From Peribacillus muralis (lineage in GTDB: Bacteria; Bacillota; Bacilli; Bacillales; DSM-1321), in the NCBI RefSeq assembly GCF_001439925.1, contig NZ_LMBV01000001.1:26884-90883 (forward strand): a DNA stretch of 64,000 bases. Reading direction: 5' to 3'. Shown here one piece after another: positions 9,233 through 19,000 of this stretch. A model generated the notes under the pieces. The model did no database searches. It was given only the letters and a program-made list of their open reading frames with translations, and was not told the DNA's origin. The stretch's first letter is position 1, and each line of letters starts with the position of its first letter. The translations under genes were made by a program, and so were the position numbers.

Positions 9233-10330
9233 TCATTTTATGATTTGCAGACTCTTTGGATATTTGGTCAGAACTTCACAGCCTGTTTCGGTGATCAATA
9301 GATCATCCTCGATCCTGACGCCTGCAACATTTGGAACATAGATGCCTGGTTCGATCGTATAAACCATCCCGGATTGAAGTTTCAAGGAATTCGTTTCAGT
9401 CAAGGATGGATACTCATGGACGCTGATACCAAGGCCATGGCCAAGTCTGTGCGGGAAGAATTCACCATATCCTTTATCGCGGATGATGTTTCTGGCAATC
9501 AAGTCAACTTCCGAACAGGAAACGCCTGGTTTACTGGCGGTTACGGCAGCTTCCTGGGCTATGCGGACCGTTTCGTATATTTCTGCCTGCTTATCATTGA
9601 TGTCACCGTAAGCGACGGTCCTGGTGATGTCAGAGCAGTACCCCTCGTGAACGACGCCTAAGTCAAAGAGGACAAGGTCGCCGCGCTGAACCTTCGTATT
9701 TCCTGGTGTACCATGAGGCGAGGCACCATTCTTTCCGGTTAGCACCATCGTGGAAAATGACATTTGGCTGACTCCGGCCTTTTTCAATTCATACTCAATC
9801 GCTGCAAGGATTTCCATTTCCGTTTTACCTTCATGGATTTCACTTACGCCCACTTCGATCGCGAAGTCGGCAAGTCGGCAGGCTTCGCGGATTTTGACCA
9901 TTTCATCCTCTGACTTGATCATTCGCATCTTTTGAAGTTTTTCTTCTGCGGGAACGAGCTTTGGTGCTCCGAAGTGATGCTGGATGTGCTCGTAGCGTTC
10001 CACGTTCATATGCTCTTTTTCAATGGCCATTTTATTAATGGTCAGTCCACGGCTTACCACAGCTTGCTTAACTTTTTCCCATGGGTTTTCAATATCGGTA
10101 TATCCGATGATTTCCCCATCCCATCCAGCATGCTTGGCATCCGGCACTTCCATTTGCGGACAAACCAGGAATGGGTCGGCATCTGCAAAAATGGCAAGTG
10201 CAAGCAGTCTTTCATGAGGGTCACTAAAGAATCCGCTTAAATAGAAGATGCTTTCAGTGGATGTAAGAAAAGCGGCTTCAACCTCATTGGTCTGTAGCCA
10301 ATCTTGTAATTCTGTCAAACGTTCATTCAT
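9233..10330 (-). CDS. Xaa-Pro peptidase (M24 family)
   Basis: A 365-residue pita-bread metallopeptidase that removes residues next to proline, either as an aminopeptidase P or a prolidase. The N-terminal creatinase-like domain covers about residues 1-125. The catalytic domain carries all five metal ligands: the two Asp in LFDLGVVHEGYCSDITRT, the His in HRLGHGLGISVHE, the Glu in YTIEPGIY and the Glu in RIEDDLLIT. Whether it is PepQ-like (dipeptides) or PapA/YpdF-like cannot be told from sequence alone. It has its own terminator and runs divergently from ytkL. Confidence 0.92.
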   Translation of the reverse strand: MNERLTELQDWLQTNEVEAAFLTSTESIFYLSGFFSDPHERLLALAIFADADPFLVCPQMEVPDAKHAGWDGEIIGYTDIENPWEKVKQAVVSRGLTINKMAIEKEHMNVERYEHIQHHFGAPKLVPAEEKLQKMRMIKSEDEMVKIREACRLADFAIEVGVSEIHEGKTEMEILAAIEYELKKAGVSQMSFSTMVLTGKNGASPHGTPGNTKVQRGDLVLFDLGVVHEGYCSDITRTVAYGDINDKQAEIYETVRIAQEAAVTASKPGVSCSEVDLIARNIIRDKGYGEFFPHRLGHGLGISVHEYPSLTETNSLKLQSGMVYTIEPGIYVPNVAGVRIEDDLLITETGCEVLTKYPKSLQIIK

Positions 10331-10451
10331 GACGTTACCTCCAATAATAAGATATAATTACCTTAGCAATATTTAAAAGCATAGTAAATGGGAAAGTCCT
10401 AAGAAAGCTTATTGATTGAAAATTAGTAGGTAGGAGAAGGGAGCATCATAA

Positions 10452-11132
10452 ATGAAAGTATCTTTTCATGGACATGCAGTTGTAAAAGTCGAAACGAACG
10501 GCAAAACGATTTTATTCGATCCGTTCATTAATGGAAATTCATTAACCGATTTGAAGGTTGACGATATCAAACCTGATGTGATCATCATAACACATGGTCA
10601 TAATGACCACATAGGTGACACGGTTGAACTGGCTAAGAAACATGATTCGCTCGTCATCGGTATTGCAGAGCTTGCCGACTACCTCGGTGCAAAAGGCGTT
10701 CGCACTCATGGAATGAGTATCGGTGGAGCTTATGAGTTCGAATTTGGAAAAGTGAAACTGACGCCTGCCTTTCATGGTACGGGCTTCAATGCAGGAGATG
10801 GACAAATCATCTATTTAGGGATGCCAGCTGGTGTGTTGCTTACGATAGAAGGCAAAACGATCTATCATGCCGGCGATACTTCGGTATATTCCGATATGAA
10901 ATTGATTGGGGAGCGCCATCCGATTGACCTTGCCTTTTTACCGATCGGCGACAATTTCACGATGGGGCCTGAAGATGCGGCGCTTGCTGCAACATTCCTT
11001 CAAGCGAAACAGGTTGTGCCAATCCATTATAATACTTTCCCTGTCATCAAACAGGACCCCAATCGATTCATTGACCTGCTTGAAGAGGGAAATGGATTCA
11101 TCATGGAACCCGGTGATGAAATAGAATTATAA
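10452..11132 (+). CDS. ytkL: UPF0173 metal-dependent hydrolase YtkL
   Basis: A 226-residue metallo-beta-lactamase-fold hydrolase of the UPF0173 type. The metal-binding motif H48-x-H50-x-D52-H53 (HGHNDH) is intact, and later ligands are visible in [16 protein letters not shown] and PIHYNTFP. The physiological substrate is unknown. GGAGAAGGGAG lies 8-19 bases before the ATG. It is monocistronic and followed by a very strong terminator. Confidence 0.93.
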   Translation: MKVSFHGHAVVKVETNGKTILFDPFINGNSLTDLKVDDIKPDVIIITHGHNDHIGDTVELAKKHDSLVIGIAELADYLGAKGVRTHGMSIGGAYEFEFGKVKLTPAFHGTGFNAGDGQIIYLGMPAGVLLTIEGKTIYHAGDTSVYSDMKLIGERHPIDLAFLPIGDNFTMGPEDAALAATFLQAKQVVPIHYNTFPVIKQDPNRFIDLLEEGNGFIMEPGDEIEL

Positions 11133-11168
11133 AGAGAAGAGCGGCAGCCTTTAGTGGCTTCTGTTATA

Positions 11169-11213
11169 CTGCAGACAAACTTGGTGATAATGGAGTTTGT
11201 CTGCAGTTTTTTT
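11169..11213 (+). terminator. Terminator after ytkL
   Basis: A 13-bp perfect stem (ctgcagacaaact / agtttgtctgcag) with a 12-base loop is followed by seven T residues. Confidence 0.9.
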
Positions 11214-11239
11214 GTTTTGCTTGAATACTAAGATAGAAT

Positions 11240-11405
11240 TGAGATTGCCTATAGTTTTGGAATTTGAACAATGAACGTTACGTTGCACTGCGGGCGCTTA
11301 GCTTTCCAGAGGCGGTCCGTGAGCCTCCTCGGCTTTCAGCCTGCGGTGTCTCAAGTTGACACGCATTTCTAAGCAGGAGTCTCGCACCCTCCGTTCCACT
11401 CCACT
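11240..11405 (-). repeat. Dispersed repeat R1, copy C, left part of a composite
   Basis: A reverse-orientation copy with the same block order as the copy at 47210-47410: gagtctcgc, gacacgcatttct, gtgagcctcctcggctttca and cgttgcactgcg. It is followed directly by repeat R2. Confidence 0.8.
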
Positions 11406-11427
11406 CTGTGTGAAAATAAAAAAGGAA

Positions 11428-11548
11428 TCCCGATTTGGCGAGAAACGGTACAAAAGCACGATTTATATGAGAAAAGTCCTCAAATTTGAGGAAAAATCTA
11501 AATTCGCGAGTAAAAGCTGCAAAGCAAAAACTCGCGAGTAACTGTACC
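11428..11548 (+). repeat. Repeat R2 with CTCGCGAG palindromes, copy 1
   Basis: Contains ggcgagaaacggtacaaaag, gtcctcaaatttgagg, ttcgcgagtaaa and actcgcgagtaactgtacct. The same blocks occur in the same order on the opposite strand at 46878-47105. No coding capacity is evident. Confidence 0.75.
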
Positions 11549-11584
11549 TTAGCCCGTTTCATTCACTGTACATTAAATCGAAGA

Positions 11585-11655
11585 TAGCACTCAAATTTTC
11601 CACAGTTTTGAGGGTTTGTACCATGACCATTCGAATGCACTTTGCATAAAAGCGA
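11585..11655 (-). repeat. Partial R1 copy closing the composite
   Basis: ccacagttttgagggtttg and the following bases match the R1 end block in reverse orientation. The rest of the element is missing. Between here and 11890 I see no gene or clear signal. Confidence 0.5.
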
Positions 11656-11908
11656 AGTTAGAGTCCCATAGCTTTGTTCGTTAACTCCTCACCGGATTAC
11701 CATCAGTTATTTCTCTCCCGAAGATTGCAGCTTTATCTTTGCTTCATTTCCTCCCAACTAGCTAGGGCATTCAAAGTTTTGTGTGATCGATTCATAGAAT
11801 CAATACATAGTGGAGGTTTATGCAAGTAAATCTCGTTCATGGAGGTCAGTCTTTTTTCCTTTTGAAGGCATAAAATGAATGGATGGCAAATAAAGGGGGG
11901 GGAATTGG

Positions 11909-12133
11909 ATGAAGCAGAGGTTGTTGTTGTGTTTGCTTTTATGCGGAGTGATGCTGTATTATGCCGTGCCGCGCTTGTCGTTGGAAAGCGGGGGTTTGGA
12001 GGGCTTGTTTGCTGGATGTTGGTTGTTGTTCGCATTGCTGGCGGTTGCCGGAAATTTGACGGGCATTCTGTATTCGCCTAAAAAGCACAAGTTGAAACGG
12101 CAGGTAGAATACAAACGGGTGCGCCAATATTAG
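11909..12133 (+). CDS. Small membrane protein, 74 residues
   Basis: I do not recognise a named family. The protein has two hydrophobic segments (about residues 4-20 and 32-54) and a basic tail ending YSPKKHKLKRQVEYKRVRQY, so a two-span membrane protein with a cytosolic tail is likely. A long AAGGGGGGGG (11893-11902) precedes the ATG. It sits immediately before the ytoI promoter, where B. subtilis relatives also carry a small gene, but I cannot assign it. Confidence 0.65.
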   Translation: MKQRLLLCLLLCGVMLYYAVPRLSLESGGLEGLFAGCWLLFALLAVAGNLTGILYSPKKHKLKRQVEYKRVRQY

Positions 12134-12140
12134 TAGTTGT

Positions 12141-12170
12141 TTGATAAACTGGGCTCTTTGACCTTATAAT
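12141..12170 (+). promoter_or_regulatory. Sigma-A promoter of ytoI
   Basis: TTGATA (12141-12146), an 18-base spacer and a perfect TATAAT (12165-12170). The ATG at 12169, which opens the longest reading frame, lies inside the -10 box and so cannot be the translation start. Confidence 0.7.
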
Positions 12171-12204
12171 GGGGAATAGGAATACCGTGAAAAGGGTGAA
12201 GCGC

Positions 12205-13524
12205 TTGGCTACAAAGCATGAACAAATATTAAAGCATATCGATGGGCTTCCGGTTGGCGAGAAGATTTCCGTCCGCCAAATTGCGAAAGCATTGAATGTT
12301 AGTGAAGGAACGGCGTACCGGGCCATTAAAGAGGCGGAGAATCAGGGCTATGTGAGCTCGATCGAGCGGGTAGGCACGATTCGTATAGAGAAAAAGAAAA
12401 AAGAGAATATTGAAAAACTCACTTTCGCTGAAGTCGTTAATATTGTGGACGGACAAGTTCTTGGTGGCAAAACGGGACTTCATAAGACATTGAATAAATT
12501 CGTCATCGGGGCAATGAAGCTGGATGCGATGATGAGATATACGGGCGCAGGAAATTTGCTGATCGTCGGGAACCGTACACAGGCCCATGAGCATGCGCTA
12601 AAAGCGGGGGCGGCGGTGCTGATTACGGGAGGCTTCGATACGGAGGATCCGGTTAAAAGGTTAGCCGATGAATTGGAAATGCCAGTCATTTCAACGAGCT
12701 ACGATACCTTTACTGTCGCAACGATGATCAATCGGGCGATCTATGACCAATTGATCAAAAAGGAAATCTTGCTTGTGGAGGACATTTTGACGCCTGTTCA
12801 GGAAACGACCTTTTTGACGATCGGTGACAGGGTTCAGACGTGGCATGAGCTAAATCAGCAATCAGGGCATAGCCGTTTTCCTGTTGTTGATGACAATATG
12901 AAGGTCCAGGGAATGGTCACTTCAAAGGATATCATGGGTCAGGATGAATTGACGCTCATTGAAAAGGTGATGACGAAAAATCCGATGACGGTCGGAGATA
13001 AAACGAGTGTGGCCTCTTCTGCGCATATGATGGTTTGGGAAGGAATCGAATTGATCCCGGTCGTGAATGTCAGTCATATTCTCAAAGGAATCGTCAGCAG
13101 GCAGGATGTGCTGAAGGCACTGCAAATGAGCCAAAGGCAGCCACAGGTTGGCGAAACGATCGACGATACGATTACGAGTCAGCTTGTGATGACTTCGAAC
13201 CGGGGTAAGGGTGAGGAAGTGTATAACTATGGCGTCACTCCGCAAATGACCAATTATCTTGGGACGATTTCAAGCGGTGTGTTCACGACATTGGTGACGG
13301 ATTCAGCGAACCGGGCACTGAGAAGCTACAAACGAGGTGACTTGGTCGTGGAAAATATGACGATTTACTTCATCAAGCCAGTCCAGATCGACAGTACGCT
13401 TGAAATCCATCCTCGTGTCCTTGACGTCGGGCGTAAATTCGGAAAAGTGGATGTCGAAGTGTTTAACCAAGGTAAACTTGTCGGAAAGGCTATGTTGACC
13501 TGCCAACTGCTGGACAGGTCATGA
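12205..13524 (+). CDS. ytoI: YtoI: HTH-DRTGG-CBS-hotdog protein
   Basis: A multidomain regulator-like protein. An N-terminal winged-helix segment (about 15-55, IRQIAKALNVSEGTAYRAIK-like) is followed by a DRTGG domain (about 60-185), two CBS repeats (about 195-310; SRFPVVDDN and ELIPVV cores) and a C-terminal hotdog domain (about 335-435). CBS domains usually bind adenine nucleotides and the hotdog fold often binds acyl-CoA, so a nucleotide- or CoA-sensing role is plausible but unproven. I chose TTG 12205 (439 residues) because AAAGGGTGA lies six bases upstream and the product begins MATKHEQI as in B. subtilis. The upstream ATG 12169 is within the promoter -10. Confidence 0.88.
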   Translation: MATKHEQILKHIDGLPVGEKISVRQIAKALNVSEGTAYRAIKEAENQGYVSSIERVGTIRIEKKKKENIEKLTFAEVVNIVDGQVLGGKTGLHKTLNKFVIGAMKLDAMMRYTGAGNLLIVGNRTQAHEHALKAGAAVLITGGFDTEDPVKRLADELEMPVISTSYDTFTVATMINRAIYDQLIKKEILLVEDILTPVQETTFLTIGDRVQTWHELNQQSGHSRFPVVDDNMKVQGMVTSKDIMGQDELTLIEKVMTKNPMTVGDKTSVASSAHMMVWEGIELIPVVNVSHILKGIVSRQDVLKALQMSQRQPQVGETIDDTITSQLVMTSNRGKGEEVYNYGVTPQMTNYLGTISSGVFTTLVTDSANRALRSYKRGDLVVENMTIYFIKPVQIDSTLEIHPRVLDVGRKFGKVDVEVFNQGKLVGKAMLTCQLLDRS

Positions 13525-13530
13525 AAAATC

Positions 13531-13573
13531 AAATCAAAAAGGATAATCGAATGTCGATTATCCTTTTTGATTT
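13531..13573 (+). terminator. Bidirectional terminator between ytoI and ytpI
   Basis: A 20-bp perfect stem (aaatcaaaaaggataatcga and its complement) lies between the convergent genes. It overlaps the last codons of ytpI. Confidence 0.88.
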
Positions 13574-13860
13574 GCGGCTTCTTCAACTGCATATGGCAGG
13601 TAATATTTATACATTTTATAGCCTCCATAAACGCTGAACAGGCCGACTGAGATGAAAACGGCGGCGATGATATAAGTGGTGGTCGTGTGGAACAGAAAAA
13701 GCTGATTGATTCCAAATAGGGCGACAAATGCTCCTAAGGCAATGGAAGACTTTCCGGTAATCCACTTTTTCTCCATCGGCATCTTGGTTCGAACCGATTT
13801 GATTTTATAAAACAGATAGACCCCTAGTGATAGAACGATCAAGGTGACAAGGATAGGCAT
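13558..13860 (-). CDS. ytpI: YtpI family membrane protein
   Basis: A protein of about 100 residues with three hydrophobic segments: MPILVTLIVLSLGVYLFY at the N-terminus, one around GAFVALFGINQLFLF, and one around IIAAVFISVGLFSVY. It resembles B. subtilis YtpI, whose function is unknown. ATG 13860 is chosen because GGGGGAA lies ten bases upstream. The longer frame begins at a TTG (13878) with no usable ribosome-binding site. The gene ends inside the bidirectional terminator, which is unusual but compatible with translation. Confidence 0.82.
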   Translation of the reverse strand: MPILVTLIVLSLGVYLFYKIKSVRTKMPMEKKWITGKSSIALGAFVALFGINQLFLFHTTTTYIIAAVFISVGLFSVYGGYKMYKYYLPYAVEEAANQKG

Positions 13861-14029
13861 TGTTTGAAATTCCCCCAATTTAACATATGTACCTTTTTAT
13901 TGTAGCGGGAAATGGCAGGGAATGCCACAGTAAACAAGTTGAGTCTTTCTATTTCTTCAATTTTTTGATTAAATGAAATATATCATCTTTAATTAGTAAC
14001 TTTTAATATATATGTTGGGGGAGATTTAT

Positions 14030-14968
14030 ATGAAAGCTGAAATTTTGGCAGAAATAAAGCGATATGATACCATCATTCTCCATCGTCATGTCCGTCCGGA
14101 CCCGGACGCCTATGGTTCACAAGGGGGGCTGGCGGAAATCCTGAAAGCATCTTTCCCTGAAAAACGAATATTCACGGTCGGTCAAGAAGAACCCTCATTG
14201 AATTACTTAAGAAGGCTCGATGTGATCTCGGATGAAACGTATCAAGGGGCTTTGGTGATCGTATGTGATACAGCAAATACGGACCGGATTTGTGATGCAC
14301 GGTATAAGACAGGGGATAAGCTGATCAAGATCGATCATCATCCAAATGAAGATCCATATGGAGATATGAGGTGGGTCGATACATCAGCAAGCTCAACATG
14401 CGAAATGATATATGATTTTTACCTGTTTGGTAAAGATCAAGGGTTGAAGATGGGGGATGAAGCGGCACGACTTCTTTTTGCGGGCATCGTCGGCGACACA
14501 GGACGCTTCCTGTTCCAAAGCACGACTGAAAAGACATTTGACTATGCCGGTGAGTTGATCACCTATTCGTTTTCCCGTCCTCAGCTATACCAGGAAATGT
14601 ATGATGTCAAGGAAAGCGTTGTCCGCTTGAATGGCTATGTGCTGCAGCATTTTGAAATCCTGCCATTTGGAACGGGTAAAATGATCATAACGAAGGAAAT
14701 CCTTGAGAAATTCGATGCTTCGGCATCGGAGGCTTCACAGCTCGTTTCTGCGCTCGGCTCGATAAAAAATGTTAAGTCATGGGTCTTCTTCATTGAAGAA
14801 GATAAAGAAATCAGAGTCCGTTTCCGTTCTAAAGGGCCGATCATCAACACGATTGCCCGGAAATATAACGGCGGAGGCCATCCGCTTGCTGCTGGGGCTT
14901 CGATCCACTCCTGGGATGAGGTCGAGAACATCCTTGCTGATATGGAAGCGTTGAATCAAACGGTATAG
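14030..14968 (+). CDS. nrnA: NrnA: oligoribonuclease and pAp phosphatase
   Basis: A DHH/DHHA1-family phosphoesterase (YtqI/NrnA) that degrades very short RNAs and dephosphorylates 3'-phosphoadenosine 5'-phosphate. The metal-binding motifs HRHVRPDPDAYGS near the N-terminus, IDHHPN (about 104-109) and the C-terminal substrate motif GGGHPLAAGAS (about 281) are all intact. ATG 14030 (312 residues) is the start, since GGGGGAG lies six bases upstream. The in-frame ATG 14012 precedes the ribosome-binding site and is rejected. It is followed by a hairpin shared with the convergent ytrI. Confidence 0.93.
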   Translation: MKAEILAEIKRYDTIILHRHVRPDPDAYGSQGGLAEILKASFPEKRIFTVGQEEPSLNYLRRLDVISDETYQGALVIVCDTANTDRICDARYKTGDKLIKIDHHPNEDPYGDMRWVDTSASSTCEMIYDFYLFGKDQGLKMGDEAARLLFAGIVGDTGRFLFQSTTEKTFDYAGELITYSFSRPQLYQEMYDVKESVVRLNGYVLQHFEILPFGTGKMIITKEILEKFDASASEASQLVSALGSIKNVKSWVFFIEEDKEIRVRFRSKGPIINTIARKYNGGGHPLAAGASIHSWDEVENILADMEALNQTV

Positions 14969-14977
14969 TAAATAATA

Positions 14978-15010
14978 AAAGACCAAATCGTAAATGATTT
15001 GGTCTTTACA
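14978..15010 (+). terminator. Terminator between nrnA and ytrI
   Basis: A 12-bp stem (aaagaccaaatc / gatttggtcttt) with A-rich and T-rich flanks. It is probably used from both sides. Confidence 0.75.
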
Positions 15011-15041
15011 TTTAGTGGATATTCACTTATTAAGTCAAGAT

Positions 15042-15545
15042 TCACGAAGTAGTCCTTTTCAATTTGATGTCGATATTCATTTTCGTAAAAAACATGATTT
15101 CGACGACTTCAAGTTGGTAGCGCTTTTTATTGATGGTCACAATCTTATTTTCAATCGATTTTTTCAAAAGTATCTTTCCGTCATAAACACTGGCGACATC
15201 TTTGGCGAGAAGAGAGGAAAGGTCGTCCTCAATCAGATCCTCCGCTTCGGCAATACTCAGCCTATCTAGACTGTATTTTTCATTCGTAATCGTTACTTCC
15301 ACTTCCTGAATCGTCAGGATTTCCTCGTTTTTCTGGTTCAATTTTTGATAATCTTTCTCCCAAATGGCGATTTTCTCATTTAAATCCTTGATTTTTTCAC
15401 TTTGTTCGTGAAGCGTCCAAATCTGCTTCTCCTGCTGGACTCCATGCATATAAAAGAAAATCACCCAGCTGAGCAATCCGCCAAGGGCAGCTCCGGCAAA
15501 AAAACGCTGCCAGGTGGGTGCTCGATGATAAGGGGGAATCCTCAT
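15042..15545 (-). CDS. ytrI: Sporulation membrane protein YtrI
   Basis: A 167-residue protein with one N-terminal membrane span (about 15-35) after a short basic cytosolic stretch, then a predicted coiled coil (about 42-80, rich in Glu, Lys and Leu), then a small alpha/beta tail. This is the arrangement of B. subtilis YtrI, a sigma-E-dependent sporulation protein acting with YtrH. Its start overlaps the ytrH stop by four bases (ATGA), so the two are co-translated. Confidence 0.85.
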   Translation of the reverse strand: MRIPPYHRAPTWQRFFAGAALGGLLSWVIFFYMHGVQQEKQIWTLHEQSEKIKDLNEKIAIWEKDYQKLNQKNEEILTIQEVEVTITNEKYSLDRLSIAEAEDLIEDDLSSLLAKDVASVYDGKILLKKSIENKIVTINKKRYQLEVVEIMFFTKMNIDIKLKRTTS

Positions 15546-15877
15546 GATGAGATATGCTCCTGGGTGAACCAGTTGATGATCAGTGCTCCTGTTTGTGCTC
15601 CGCCAAGGGCAGATAGAATCAATAGAACCTGTTTGACGATATCCTTCGTTTCCCCGTGGAAAATACCGCGTTCAAAATTATAGACCATATCAAAAGTGCC
15701 TCCGATGGCCGCGACGATCGCCCAAATCCGGAGGCTGTCCGATAATCGGAAAACAGCCGTCATCGGGGCCTGTCCCGTGAAAAAAGCGGCGAGGCCTCCA
15801 ATAATCGAGCCGCCGAGCAAAACGCCAAGCGATATGAAAAAGCTGTTGAGAAAGGCTGGAACAAAGGCTTCATTCAT
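15542..15877 (-). CDS. ytrH: Sporulation membrane protein YtrH
   Basis: A 111-residue hydrophobic protein with three probable membrane spans (FLNSFFISLGVLLGGSIIGG near the start, a central one, and one around LLILSALGGAQTGALII), matching the YtrH family. In B. subtilis ytrHI is made in the mother cell and is needed for efficient sporulation. A sigma-E-like promoter lies 40-68 bases upstream. It transcribes away from dnaE. Confidence 0.87.
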   Translation of the reverse strand: MNEAFVPAFLNSFFISLGVLLGGSIIGGLAAFFTGQAPMTAVFRLSDSLRIWAIVAAIGGTFDMVYNFERGIFHGETKDIVKQVLLILSALGGAQTGALIINWFTQEHISS

Positions 15878-15916
15878 GTATCATCATCCTTTTTGGCTTG
15901 ATATTCTTCTAGTCCA

Positions 15917-15945
15917 ATTATATGGGGATTGCCGAGGTAATATGA
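15917..15945 (-). promoter_or_regulatory. Sigma-E-like promoter of ytrH-ytrI
   Basis: On the minus strand, TCATATT (15939-15945) and CATATAAT (15917-15924) are separated by 14 bases. The sigma-E consensus -10 is CATACAAT-like (7 of 8 matches) with an ATATT-type -35. Confidence 0.65.
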
Positions 15946-16059
15946 TACCCGGTGGAAATACGGTGGGAAATGGGATTGGAAATGAGAACATATTTTCTTT
16001 TTTTGAAATAAACACTATAATGAAAGAAACATGCCTTACAAAGGTGGGAGAATAAAAAC

Positions 16060-19000
16060 GTGTATACTCATCTCCATATTCAGAGCGGATACAGCCTGCT
16101 GACAAGTACGGTGAAGATTACTGAACTTGTGGCCAAAGCGAAAGCGGATGGCTGTACAAGTCTTGCCTTAACCGATCGAAATGTCATGTACGGTTCAGTT
16201 TATTTTTATAAAGAGTGCAAGAGACAGGGCATAAAGCCGATTATCGGGATTCTTGCAGATGTCCTTGATGAACGGGAAGCTGCACATGGACTTCTTTTAT
16301 TAGCGAAAAATCTCCAAGGATATCAGAATTTGCTTAAAATAAGCAGTGCCATAAAAACGAAATCACCTTCGGGCATCCCATTGAATTGGCTTAAAGGCTA
16401 TTCCAAGGGGTTGATAGCTATCACACCTGGGGCCGAAGGACAAATAGAAACGCTGTTAAAGGAAGAAAGGCCAGAAGAAGCACAACAGGCGGCAAGGAGG
16501 TTTCAGCAGATTTTTGGTGCTGATAACTTTTATGCATCGATACAGAGATTGTCGATTGCAAATGAGCAGGAAGGAAACGAAGCCATAAGTTTACTTTCGA
16601 GAGAGTTAGGGATAAACGTCGTAGCGACGAATCCAGTCTATTATTTGAACGAAAGTGATGCACTCGCACAAGAAGTGTTGTTGGCGATTGGAAATGGTGA
16701 CAAGTTGGCAGATGATACGCATACGGTGCTTGAATCCAAGCAATATTATTTGAAAAGCCGAACCGAGATGGCGGAGCTATTCCATGACAGGCCGGATGCA
16801 CTCGAGAATACGCTCCTTATCGCCGGGCAATGCAATCTTGACATTCCGTTCCACCGTTCCCTGCTGCCTAAGTATCCTACTGAAGATGAAGTCACAGCAG
16901 AGGAAATGCTCGAAGCCGTTTGTTTCGAGGGATTGAAGAAGAAACTGCCCAATGCCCCGATTGAATATGAAGAGCGGCTTCGATATGAGTTGGATGTCAT
17001 TACTAAGATGAAATTCAGCGATTACTTTTTAATCGTATGGGACTTCATGAAATTCGCAAAAGATCACCACATCCTGACAGGGCCTGGAAGAGGATCGGCC
17101 GCAGGTTCGATGGTCGCTTACGTGCTGTCGATAACGGATGTCGATCCAATCGAGCATGCCTTGCTGTTCGAGCGTTTCCTGAATCCGGAGAGAATCTCGA
17201 TGCCCGATATCGATATTGATTTCCCTGATAACCGTCGTGAAGAGGTGATTGCTTATGTCGCGAAGAAATACGGGGAATTTCATGTAGCGCAAATCATTAC
17301 GTTCGGCACATTAGCGGCCAAAGCTGCATTAAGGGACACAGGACGTGTTTTCGGCTTGAATACGAAGGAGCAGGAAGCGGTCTCGAAAATGATTCCAAAT
17401 CGCCTTGGCATAACACTGCCTGAGGCCTTCAAGGAATCAAAAAAACTGCGTGAATTCGTTAATGAGAGCGAACTGCATCAATTGCTTTTTCAAACGGCGT
17501 TATTGCTTGAAGGATTGCCTCGCCATGCTTCGACACATGCGGCGGGTGTCGTCATCAGCGACCAGGCACTGACCGAACATATCCCGATCCAGGGAGGACA
17601 TGATGGCATCCATCTGACGCAATATCCGATGGACCTTCTTGAAGAGCTTGGACTCCTTAAAATGGACTTCCTTGGACTTCGTAATTTGACGCTCATTGAT
17701 AATATTTTAAAAAATATCCAAAAAGGAACCGGTAGAAAGCTTGATTTGTCACAAATCACCATGGATGATCCCGAGACCTTGGCGCTATTAGGAAGAGGCG
17801 AAACAACTGGAGTGTTTCAATTCGAATCGGATGGCATCAGGAAGGTTTTGATCAAGCTGAAGCCGAGTAGATTCGAAGATATCGTTGCCGTCAATGCCCT
17901 CTACCGTCCAGGTCCGATGGAAAACATACCATTGTTCATCGAGCGAAAGCATGGATTGGCACCAATCGATTATTTGCATGAGGATTTGCGGGATATTCTT
18001 GAACCTACATATGGCGTCATTGTCTATCAAGAACAAATCATGCAAATTGCCTCTCGCCTAGCCGGCTTTTCACTTGGAGAGGCTGACCTGCTCCGTCGGG
18101 CCGTCTCGAAGAAGAAAAAGGATGTGCTTGATCAGGAGCGGCAGCATTTTGTGAGCGGCGCGCTGCAGCAAGGATATTCGGAAAAAACCGCGGATGAAAT
18201 ATATACCTTGATCGTACGGTTCGCAAACTACGGTTTCAACCGCAGTCATGCTGTCGCCTACAGTGTCATTGCCTATCAGCTAGGTTACTTGAAAACCCAC
18301 CACCCTGAATATTTCATGGCAGCCTTGATGACATCGGTAATCGGGAATGATGACAAGGTATTCCAATATATCCGAGAAGCAAAAAAGAAAGGGATAACGA
18401 TCCTCGCTCCTTCGATTAACCAAAGCGGCTATCCGTTTTTGCCGGAAAAGGAAGGGATCCGTTTTAGCCTTGGTGCCATAAAAGGGATAGGCGGTACCGT
18501 TTTAAAGGAAATCTTTGCGGCAAGAAGGCAAAAAAGGTTCGAGGATTTATTCGATTTCTGTTTACGGGTATCGGGGAAAATCGTGAATAGAAAGGTGCTC
18601 GAGGCGCTTGTGAATTCAGGGGCACTGGATGAATTCGGAGAAGACCGGGCAACCTTGCTGGCAAGTTTGGACGTAGCGATCAGCCATACTGAATTGGTCA
18701 ATCCGGGCGATGATCTGTTCGATATGTTTTCGGATGGCGAATTTTCACTTAAGCCCAAGTACAATAAGGTCGATCCAATTCCAATCGAAGATAAGCTGCT
18801 CTTGGAGAAAGGCGCATTGGGACTCTACCTATCGAATCATCCTGTCACCAGCTACAGGGAGCTTTTCCGATATTTCGGCTGTTTGAGCATAGACGAGGCG
18901 ACCCATAAAAAGGAATCGAAAATCTTGCTCGGTGCCTATATTACGTCAATTAAAACGATAAGGACGAAGAAGGGCGATGTAATGGCGTTTTTGAGTGTAA

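Noticed and set aside
11278-11562. 94-residue minus-strand frame
   Set aside because: It is a translation of repeats R1 and R2, with no start signal.
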